This document shows, piece by piece, positions 8,260 through 14,764 of a stretch of 25,079 nt of DNA. The stretch is taken from assembly GCA_030592085.1 (NCBI GenBank), contig JAUUZV010000006.1:1-25079 (forward strand), read 5' to 3'. The translations under genes and the position numbers were made by a program. The notes beneath the pieces are model-generated. The model saw nothing but the letters and a program-made list of their open reading frames with translations, was not told the DNA's origin and made no database searches. The first letter of the stretch is position 1. Every line of letters starts with the position of its first letter. The stretch is from Clostridia bacterium (lineage in GTDB: Bacteria > Bacillota > Clostridia > DUPQ01).

Positions 8260-8327
8260 AATTTAACTTCATTTGGGATTTTTAACAAGATATATAAAAA
8301 TATTTAATTTAGTATGGGAGCAAAAAT

Positions 8328-11144
8328 ATGAAAAAATTTATGTCACTACTAGTAATTATTTGCATTATAGTTAGTTTGTTTAGCGGTTGTTTTTCACCTA
8401 AAGTAAGCTTAGAAGAGGATATCATTTACCAGTTAAATGCAGGCTATCTATATACAACACAATATAAGACAACAAATAGAGATGAAAAAAACTATAATAA
8501 TGAAAGAGAAGATGCCATCAAAACTTTTATGGATACAATTGAAAAAACTTCTAAGTATTCTTTTGATGTAATAGATGGATTAATAAAGTATGAAAACAAT
8601 TTATTAAAGTATATTGATAAAATAGAAGATAAAGATTCAAGTACAACTTTATTACTTCAATCAATCACAAATAAACTATTTGCATATAAAATAATTTTAG
8701 ATAGTAAAGAAAACGAAATAGCAAAATACATGGATATGAGATCTAAAAATGATGAAACAAAAGCAATACTTAATTCATATATTTTATATAGTCTTTGTGA
8801 TTTGATAAAAGTACAAAATGAATACATCATATGGCTTATTAATAATACAGCTACAACTTCTATTCTTCTTGAGCCAACAAGTGAGAGACAATCTGACAGA
8901 TTAATTTCATCTAGTGAATCAATATATGATAAAAATATTAAAAGTGAAATAAATAAAATGATGTTTGAGTATGATAAAGCTATAAACATGAACTCATATA
9001 TTCTTTCAGCAGATTATTATGCTTCTGAGTATTATCTAAGTGAAGCTTTAAAAAATATTGAAAATATAAAATCCGGCAACATTGATAGAAAAATAACACC
9101 TGAACAATTAAAAGAAATGCAAAATGAGCTAGTAGATATTGAATTACTATATTATGAAATTGTAAAAAATAATAGTAGACCTTCTTTCTTACAACCAGTT
9201 CCAGAAAAACAATCTTCCTTTTCCTTTATAAAAAGTGTATCAGCTGAAGATAGCGATTTAAGTCTGTTAGATGCTAGTATGCCAACAATAGAAGAAGTAT
9301 CTAAAATAAACGATTCAAATTATGATAAAAGCAAAAATTATGGTACACATGATATAGCGCAAAATCTTTTAGTTGCAAAGACCTCTTTAGAACTATCACC
9401 AAATAAAATGATTGAATTTGTTAATAATAAGAGTACAACTAATCTTACTCCAGCTGCAAAAGCAATTAGCGAACCTGTTAAATTAACAATAAATAATAGT
9501 TATCTTACTCAAATAGGAATATATCTAGTTCAGCAAAATATAAAAAGAGATGAAGGTGGAGTTAATGCACAGTATGCACAAATCATAAAACATCTAACAG
9601 ATAAATTAACAAGTGTTAGCGAAAATATAACTGATGAACAAAAAGATAATATTAAGCATCTTTTAGAAAATGAACTTTCTGAACTTTTAGAAGGAAGAAA
9701 AGATGAGTTTGTAGATAGAGTAATTAACTCTAGTGCAGAAGAATTAATAGATACATATAATGTGTGGATTGAAAACAGTGACAAGTCTCGCGACTTAAAT
9801 TTTGATAAAGATGATTTAATCAATCTACTAATAGTCTTAGGAATAGATATTGAACAATTTGATTTTTCAAGTAGTGTTCCTTCACCTCAACCTTCTCCTA
9901 GTAATTCACAAGTTATAGTTTCACCGACCCCTTCACCTACTTCTACACCATCAAATCAACCAGAAGATCCTGAAGTATTTGATGTTTCACATATTGTTGC
10001 ATCATACGACCTTATTAAACGAATTAGTGTAGATGAAAGTAATGAGAGAATCTTAGAACTAGTTTATGGATGGGTTGATCCTCTTAATTATAGTAATTAT
10101 AGAAAAGATGAAAGTAAAGATAGTTCGTCAAACTTAAATGGAATTACTTTTTATGATGATGATAATATAAAGATTGGATGGCAAACAAAAGTATATAGTA
10201 ATTCTATTGAATATACTTATCATTTTCCAAATAATAATGATTTAGAAATGACTATTATTAGAAATGGAACATATGATAATAGTTATTTTTATCAAGTACA
10301 AACAGAAGATATTTCTATTAATAGAGAAACAGCCATAAGATTTTATTTTCCTGACGATTCTACTATTAAACCATATCTTGTTTATATAATTGAAAAACAA
10401 GAAAACATGCGAGATGGTTTAAATATGACAATATATAATGACACTCAAACATTTACTATTTATTCCATGGAAAAACGACTTGCCTCCTATACATTAAAAA
10501 ACGATATTATTATTGAAGAAATTCACAATCAATATGTTGGTGAAAATATTTTTTCAGATATTTTAAAATATTATGATAATGGAGATATACGATTTACATA
10601 TAGTGAAATTAATGGAGATAAAGATGGTGTTAGCTATATATATTATGAAAATGGTAAAATCTCATTTAAACAAGAATATTCAGAAGGCAAATATCATGGG
10701 ACAGTAGAAGAATATTATGAAAATGGTACTTTAGATACTCTCACTACATATGTAAATGGTATTAAAAATGGTGAAACTTTAGGAAAATATGAAAATGGAA
10801 ACGATTGGTTTATTGGTGAATATACTAATGGTGAGACTAGTGGTATTTGGTACACCTATGAAGAGGATGGTACTCCTACTAGTGAAATAGGTTATAAAAA
10901 TGGAATGTATGATGGTATTTATCACACATATGCAACAGGTTCATTACCTTATAATTCAATACATGTTATTGGTTACTATAAAGATGGTAAAAAAGATGGC
11001 ATATGGGAATACGGCTATAATAATGTAGGTTATACTGAAAAGTACTTATATGAAAACGATATAAAAATATGGATGGAAGTGGGTAATACCCGTACATATT
11101 ATAATTCAGATGGCTCTATTAAAAGCACAGAGAAAATAAATTAA
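8328..11144 (+). CDS. Large lipoprotein with C-terminal MORN-like (YwqK-type) repeats
   Basis: 938 residues. The signal peptide ends in the lipobox LFSGC (Cys21), so the product is predicted to be anchored outside the cell. Residues about 25-510 are acidic, helical and lysine/asparagine-rich; I recognise no known domain there. A Pro/Ser/Thr linker (about 514-548, with SPTPSPTSTPS) leads to a beta-rich part. From about 748 to the end there are roughly seven 22-24 residue repeats of the form YYENGxxxxxxxYxxGxxxG, as in MORN_2/YwqK-family proteins. Some YwqK relatives are labelled antitoxins, but no toxin partner is adjacent here. GGGAG lies 8 nt before the ATG. It stands alone between two divergent or convergent minus-strand genes, and its stop overlaps the folD stop by 4 bp. 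Function unknown; a surface scaffold is only a guess. Confidence 0.85.
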   Translation: MKKFMSLLVIICIIVSLFSGCFSPKVSLEEDIIYQLNAGYLYTTQYKTTNRDEKNYNNEREDAIKTFMDTIEKTSKYSFDVIDGLIKYENNLLKYIDKIEDKDSSTTLLLQSITNKLFAYKIILDSKENEIAKYMDMRSKNDETKAILNSYILYSLCDLIKVQNEYIIWLINNTATTSILLEPTSERQSDRLISSSESIYDKNIKSEINKMMFEYDKAINMNSYILSADYYASEYYLSEALKNIENIKSGNIDRKITPEQLKEMQNELVDIELLYYEIVKNNSRPSFLQPVPEKQSSFSFIKSVSAEDSDLSLLDASMPTIEEVSKINDSNYDKSKNYGTHDIAQNLLVAKTSLELSPNKMIEFVNNKSTTNLTPAAKAISEPVKLTINNSYLTQIGIYLVQQNIKRDEGGVNAQYAQIIKHLTDKLTSVSENITDEQKDNIKHLLENELSELLEGRKDEFVDRVINSSAEELIDTYNVWIENSDKSRDLNFDKDDLINLLIVLGIDIEQFDFSSSVPSPQPSPSNSQVIVSPTPSPTSTPSNQPEDPEVFDVSHIVASYDLIKRISVDESNERILELVYGWVDPLNYSNYRKDESKDSSSNLNGITFYDDDNIKIGWQTKVYSNSIEYTYHFPNNNDLEMTIIRNGTYDNSYFYQVQTEDISINRETAIRFYFPDDSTIKPYLVYIIEKQENMRDGLNMTIYNDTQTFTIYSMEKRLASYTLKNDIIIEEIHNQYVGENIFSDILKYYDNGDIRFTYSEINGDKDGVSYIYYENGKISFKQEYSEGKYHGTVEEYYENGTLDTLTTYVNGIKNGETLGKYENGNDWFIGEYTNGETSGIWYTYEEDGTPTSEIGYKNGMYDGIYHTYATGSLPYNSIHVIGYYKDGKKDGIWEYGYNNVGYTEKYLYENDIKIWMEVGNTRTYYNSDGSIKSTEKIN
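10563..11120 (+). repeat. Coding repeat region: about seven MORN-like units
   Basis: The 3' part of the lipoprotein gene encodes diverged tandem units of about 66-72 nt. Repeated cores include YYENGKISFKQEY, YYENGTLDTLTTY, KYENGNDWFIGEY and YKNGMYDGIYHTY, with YxNG or GxYxxG spaced every 22-24 residues. The DNA copies are not identical, so the repeat is old and maintained at protein level rather than a recent expansion. Confidence 0.7.
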
Positions 11145-11980
11145 ATTAGTTTTATTTCAGCCGCTTTTATAGTTTGTGATATTAATGTAACAATGGTCAT
11201 TGGACCAACTCCACCTGGAACTGGAGTATATGCACTACATTTATTTATTGCTTTCTCAATTTCAATGTCTCCAAAACCACCTTGATGGTATCCAGCATCA
11301 ATTAATACAGCACCTTTTTTTATCCAATCTCCTTTGATAAACTCTTTTATACCTACAGCTCCTACAACAATATCTGCTCTTTTAATAATATCAGAAAGAT
11401 TTTTTGTTCTAGAATGACAAATAGTAACTGTAGCATTTTTATTTAATAACATCATAGCCATTGGTTTACCTAATATAGGGCTTCTACCAACAACAACAGC
11501 ATCTCTTCCCTCAAGAGGAATACTATAATATTCTATCAAAGTCATAATGCCACCAGGAGTTGCACATCTAAAGACATCTTCTCCCATTGTCATTTTACCA
11601 AATCCTAAAGAGGTAACTCCGTCTACATCTTTTGATAGAGCTATTTTATCAAAACAAGCTCTCTCATCAATTTGCTTTGGAACTGGATGTTGTAATAATA
11701 TTCCAAAAACACTGTCATCATTATTTAATTCGTCAATTTTAGCTAATACATCTTCTGTTGTTGAATCATTAGGTAAAAGCACTTTTCTAGATTTAATTCC
11801 AACTCGCTTACATGCTCTACCTTTCATATTTACATATATGGCTGATGATGGATCATCTCCTACTAAAATAGTTGCTAATACAGGTATAACTCCTGTTTTA
11901 TCAATAATCTCTTGAGAACGAATTAATAATTCACCTTCTATTTTTCTTGAAAGAGTTTTTCCATCTAATTTTATTGCCAT
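11141..11980 (-). CDS. folD: Bifunctional methylenetetrahydrofolate dehydrogenase / cyclohydrolase
   Basis: 279 residues, the normal length. It interconverts 5,10-methylene-, methenyl- and 10-formyl-tetrahydrofolate with NADP in the cytoplasm. Catalytic residues by family alignment are Lys53 in the YVNMKGRACKRVGI block, Gln97 in LLQHPVP and Asp120 in KDVDG. The Rossmann-type part has VVVGRSPILGKPMA, and the C-terminus has the signature TPVPGGVGPMT. AAGGAG lies 10 nt before the ATG, and a good promoter is just upstream (12016-12044), so folD is probably its own unit. Its TAA overlaps the TAA of the convergent lipoprotein gene by 4 bp. Confidence 0.95.
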   Translation of the reverse strand: MAIKLDGKTLSRKIEGELLIRSQEIIDKTGVIPVLATILVGDDPSSAIYVNMKGRACKRVGIKSRKVLLPNDSTTEDVLAKIDELNNDDSVFGILLQHPVPKQIDERACFDKIALSKDVDGVTSLGFGKMTMGEDVFRCATPGGIMTLIEYYSIPLEGRDAVVVGRSPILGKPMAMMLLNKNATVTICHSRTKNLSDIIKRADIVVGAVGIKEFIKGDWIKKGAVLIDAGYHQGGFGDIEIEKAINKCSAYTPVPGGVGPMTIVTLISQTIKAAEIKLI

Positions 11981-12015
11981 TATTTATGATTCTCCTTTTT
12001 TCTAATTACCCATCT

Positions 12016-12044
12016 ATTATGTTATCAACATATCAAGTAGTCAA
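12016..12044 (-). promoter_or_regulatory. Sigma-A promoter of folD
   Basis: The minus strand shows TTGACT (12039-12044), a 17-bp spacer and CATAAT (12016-12021), one mismatch from consensus in each hexamer. The -35 touches the stop codon of the upstream membrane protein gene. The expected start site lies near 12009, about 28 nt before the folD ATG. Confidence 0.7.
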
Positions 12045-12045
12045 C

Positions 12046-12558
12046 TTATTTCTCATTAGTTTTTTCAGTTTGTACTAATTTAAAAATATTCTTAGTTATA
12101 AAGGGTGCAAATATAACAATAAGTATACCAATTGCAATTTTAACACTTTGTTCAATTAACACACTTTTCGCTGTATAAGCAGTTATAAATCCATCTATCC
12201 TACCATATAAGTACATGTTTGAAACTAAGGTTGGAATAGCATTTAAAATCATTACCACTCCAATAATAATCAATGCCACTTGAAGTGCTTGTATCATTGG
12301 TAATGAAAATGTAGCCATTTCATCTTCTTCATCTAACATTGATTTAGATATTTTATCGGCAATAATCCATAAGATGATACCTGTAAGAATATATATACCT
12401 ATAGGCAATAAAACACTTGCATACTCCATAGGTGTATTAAAACTCTCACCATTTCCCATTATACCTATGTAGTATAAAATAGATGGTAAATTGCTTATTC
12501 CTTTTACCATGTAAAATAGCGCCATCATTCTAATCGCAACTTTTGTTAATATTTTCAT
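12046..12558 (-). CDS. Four-helix integral membrane protein, unknown function
   Basis: 170 residues. Hydrophobic segments at about 8-30, 47-69, 87-110 and 133-155 predict four membrane helices, with a short acidic loop (DEEDE, around residue 78) between the second and third. No catalytic motif or transporter signature is recognised. GGGAG is placed 7-8 nt before the ATG. It follows the flavodoxin gene after 27 bp with no terminator between, so the two may be cotranscribed. Small four-helix proteins of this kind are common and mostly unassigned. Confidence 0.75.
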   Translation of the reverse strand: MKILTKVAIRMMALFYMVKGISNLPSILYYIGIMGNGESFNTPMEYASVLLPIGIYILTGIILWIIADKISKSMLDEEDEMATFSLPMIQALQVALIIIGVVMILNAIPTLVSNMYLYGRIDGFITAYTAKSVLIEQSVKIAIGILIVIFAPFITKNIFKLVQTEKTNEK

Positions 12559-12585
12559 AAATTTCTCCCTAATTTATTTTTTTAT

Positions 12586-13068
12586 CTAAAAAAGTAAGTT
12601 TACTTTTGTAGCTATTCTCTTTCCGAAAACAAAAAACTGTTCTTCATTCTCTTCCATAGAGTCTTGTAGTGTAATAGCTCCTAAATGAGTATATGGTTGA
12701 CCAAGAGCTGATCCACCGGAATAAACTAACATTCCTTTTACCATTAAATGATTAATAATTGTTAAAAGAGCTACTTCCGCTCCACCTTGAACATATCTAG
12801 CTGTAGCAAATACTGAACCAATTTTCCCTTCTAATTTAAAAGAACCTGATTCATCTAACCATTTTTTAATTTGCCATGTTGTATTTGCCAAGTATGTTGG
12901 TGTTCCAAAAACCACAGCTTTTGAATCATTTACAAATGCTTTATCAACATTTTCTATTGGAAACATACGAACTTCTATATTTTCTTCTGTTTCCATACCC
13001 TTTTTTATAACCTCTGCCATTTTAGCTGTATTTCCTGTTTTACTAAAATATATAATTGAAATCTTCAT
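12586..13068 (-). CDS. Flavodoxin-fold NAD(P)H:quinone oxidoreductase-like protein
   Basis: 160 residues from the ATG at 13068, which has GGAGG 8 nt upstream. An earlier in-frame start at 13107 would include that ribosome binding site and is rejected. The N-terminus MKISIIYFSKTGNTAKMAEV is a flavodoxin FMN phosphate-binding loop (SKTGNT, 9-14). It continues with VVFGTPTYLANTTWQIKKWLDE, the second FMN-contact loop, and a ATARYVQGGAE segment as in the WrbA/FMN-reductase group. It probably carries FMN and transfers electrons in the cytoplasm. Partner unknown. It starts 36 bp after the decayed gene at 13104. Confidence 0.85.
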   Translation of the reverse strand: MKISIIYFSKTGNTAKMAEVIKKGMETEENIEVRMFPIENVDKAFVNDSKAVVFGTPTYLANTTWQIKKWLDESGSFKLEGKIGSVFATARYVQGGAEVALLTIINHLMVKGMLVYSGGSALGQPYTHLGAITLQDSMEENEEQFFVFGKRIATKVNLLF

Positions 13069-13103
13069 CTTTATGCCTCCTGATACTTTCTTTATATATA
13101 ATC

Positions 13104-13391
13104 TCACAGACTATGAATTGTTTCAATCATAGTGATAAATTTTTCTATAGAAACATGTTGATTTATATCATGACTTGAAGAAATAATATATCCACCATTA
13201 ATATTTAATCTGTTTATATGTTCAATTACACTTTGTTTTACTTGTTCTTTTATACCTTTAATAAGTACCTCTTCTACACCAATATTACCGTGAAGTGAAA
13301 TATATTCACCAAACTGTTTATTTATGTATTCAAGTAATTCAAATGCATCTTCTTTGCTATATTCATCATAGAACTTATCTAAAAGATGCAA
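13104..13391 (-). pseudogene. Chimeric open frame ending in a URO-D-family C-terminal fragment
   Basis: An open frame of 95 codons. Its last 63 residues start near LHGNIGVEEVL (about 13295). They match the final strand/helix blocks of uroporphyrinogen decarboxylase / corrinoid methyltransferase proteins: HGNI, then a helix, then GGYIISSSHDINQHVSIEKF. A full member has about 320-350 residues, so the barrel and substrate site are missing. The first 32 residues belong to something else: they continue an upstream lipoprotein remnant (see 13296-13536). No ribosome binding site precedes the formal ATG at 13391. I read this as debris from recombination between two genes rather than a working gene. 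It is a different lineage from the intact URO-D gene at 19387. Confidence 0.7.
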
Positions 13392-13536
13392 AGCTGCTGC
13401 TTCATAATTTTTATACTTAACTTGTTGAATAAAAGTTAGAATTACACCTCTTGCTTAGTATCTGTACTTGTACAAGAAGTTAGTAGCACTGATAAAAAAT
13501 TACTAATGTAACTATTAATATTGTTTTCTTACCCAT
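13296..13536 (-). pseudogene. Frameshifted remnant of a small lipoprotein (DUF3887/DUF4878-like)
   Basis: An ATG at 13536 directly follows the Nudix stop (TAAATG), with GAGAGG 6 nt upstream. It encodes MGKKTILIVTLVIF. One base is missing in the following T6 run; adding it gives a lipoprotein end LSVLLTSC and TSTDTKQEV. A second one-base shift leads into ILTFIQQVKYKNYEAAA, then the open frame DKFYDEYSKEDAFELLEY and QFGEYIS. The pattern (signal peptide, lipobox, short helical domain ending in a QFGEYIS-like strand) fits small extracellular DUF3887/DUF4878-type lipoproteins. After QFGEYIS the frame passes into the URO-D fragment. Two shifts plus a fusion argue for a pseudogene, although sequencing error at the T run is possible. 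Confidence 0.65.
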
Positions 13537-14019
13537 TTATACCTCTCTTTTTACACTAACAATATATTCAGGTTTTGTTTTATAGGCTGTATAATTAATT
13601 TTACCAGAGTAATTTAAATATGCTTGATACCTGTCTTTAATGACCTGCCTGTCAATTAAATCCTTTGCATCTTCTTTTCTAACCCATCGACTATCAGATG
13701 TTTCATCAGACACTCCTAATTTACCACCTTCATATTTACATATATAATCGAACATAACTTTAGAAGGTATAGTTGTTATTCCATCTTTATATAAATAAGA
13801 ACCAGTATTTGAATAAATTCCTATTAACTGACAAACAGATGCATCTATATTGCTTTCTTCTTTTATTTCTCTAATTACTCCTTCGTCAAGCGTTTCCCCT
13901 ATTTCGATTTGGCCTCCAGGAAATACCCATCCATTATTGTATGTTTTCACTAACAATACATTTCCTTTTCCATCTTCTACAATACCACCAGCGGCAACAA
14001 TATGTGTAGGCATAGGCAT
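13537..14019 (-). CDS. Nudix hydrolase
   Basis: 160 residues. The Nudix box lies at 36-58: GGQIEIGETLDEGVIREI, then KEESNI. The metal-binding REIKEE core and Glu42 are intact, but the usual glycine near the end of the box is Asn57. A preceding VAAGGIVEDGKGNVLLVKT strand is typical of the fold. These enzymes hydrolyse nucleoside diphosphates linked to another group; the substrate cannot be read from sequence. GGAG lies 7 nt before the ATG at 14019. It starts 76 bp after the esterase stop with no clear terminator or promoter between, so it may be the next gene of that operon. Its stop is coupled to the decayed lipoprotein gene. Confidence 0.88.
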   Translation of the reverse strand: MPMPTHIVAAGGIVEDGKGNVLLVKTYNNGWVFPGGQIEIGETLDEGVIREIKEESNIDASVCQLIGIYSNTGSYLYKDGITTIPSKVMFDYICKYEGGKLGVSDETSDSRWVRKEDAKDLIDRQVIKDRYQAYLNYSGKINYTAYKTKPEYIVSVKREV

Positions 14020-14095
14020 GCTCTTTCTCCAATCTATATTAATATATGAATCCCTAATATAACTATTACTAATTTGCTATTTTTCCCAAAAGAAG

Positions 14096-14764
14096 TCAAT
14101 CCAGATTACTTTTTTTATGTTCTAAAAACCATTCATATAGCTTTGGATTATTATATGTTAAATCCCAGCTATTATGTTCTACTCCAGGGTAAATAGTGAA
14201 AGTTATGTTTTTGTTAATGGGTTTTAGAAAATCAATTGTTTGTTGGCCAACTGCCAAAGGAACTACTTTATCTTCTTCCCCATGAAATGCCCATATTGGC
14301 ATATTCTTTATAAATATTATTTCACCAAGCATAGAGGCAGCACCACAAATTGGAGCAATGGCTGCAAAGGTTTTTGGAAACTTAATAGCTAAATCCCAAG
14401 TACCATATCCACCCATACTCATTCCAGTTAAATAGATGCGTTTTGTATCTATTGGATATTGTTCTTTAATATCAGTTATTAATTCATTAAGATTATCTAA
14501 TTGCATGCTCCAATAAGTTTTTCTAGGGCATTGAGGTGATATTATTATAAATGGAAAATCATGACCTTGTTCAATTAGTTTAGGTAATCCATATTTCTTT
14601 ATTCTATCTAAGTTTTTCCCTCTTTCTCCCATACCATGTAGAAAAATAATTAGTGGCCATTTTTCTTGTGTTTCATAGTTTTTTGGTAAGTAAAGCAAAT
14701 ACTTAAAAGATACTGTTTTTGTTACTTGTTTTTCAAAAGTCTTCTCTAACTGATTGTTGCTCAT
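14096..14764 (-). CDS. Alpha/beta-hydrolase, putative esterase or acyl/peptide hydrolase
   Basis: 222 residues with no signal peptide, so cytoplasmic. It has the oxyanion-side HGMGERG (43-49), the nucleophile elbow GMSMGGYG with Ser116, the acid Asp165 in HGEEDKVVP and His197 in GVEHNSW: a complete catalytic triad. The layout is that of the dienelactone hydrolase/PHB-depolymerase-like esterases often labelled phospholipase/carboxylesterase. The ATG overlaps the stop of the GH116 gene by 1 base (TAATG), with AAAGGAG inside that gene. The two proteins are thus made together. An esterase that strips acyl groups from the sugar substrate of the glycosidase is a reasonable guess, not shown. Confidence 0.85.
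   Translation of the reverse strand: MSNNQLEKTFEKQVTKTVSFKYLLYLPKNYETQEKWPLIIFLHGMGERGKNLDRIKKYGLPKLIEQGHDFPFIIISPQCPRKTYWSMQLDNLNELITDIKEQYPIDTKRIYLTGMSMGGYGTWDLAIKFPKTFAAIAPICGAASMLGEIIFIKNMPIWAFHGEEDKVVPLAVGQQTIDFLKPINKNITFTIYPGVEHNSWDLTYNNPKLYEWFLEHKKSNLD

Noticed and set aside
8328..11144. The MORN-repeat lipoprotein as an antitoxin of a toxin-antitoxin pair
   Set aside because: The label comes only from the YwqK family name. No small toxin gene is adjacent and the protein is a large surface lipoprotein.
13480..13500. Programmed frameshift at the T6 run in the small lipoprotein remnant
   Set aside because: A second frameshift follows within about 60 bases and the protein then fuses to an unrelated fragment. 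Decay explains the data better than recoding.
14020..14095. Promoter for the Nudix gene (TTGACT followed by a weak -10)
   Set aside because: The -10 at the right distance (CAAATT) matches only 3 of 6 positions. No better pairing was found, so cotranscription with the esterase is preferred.
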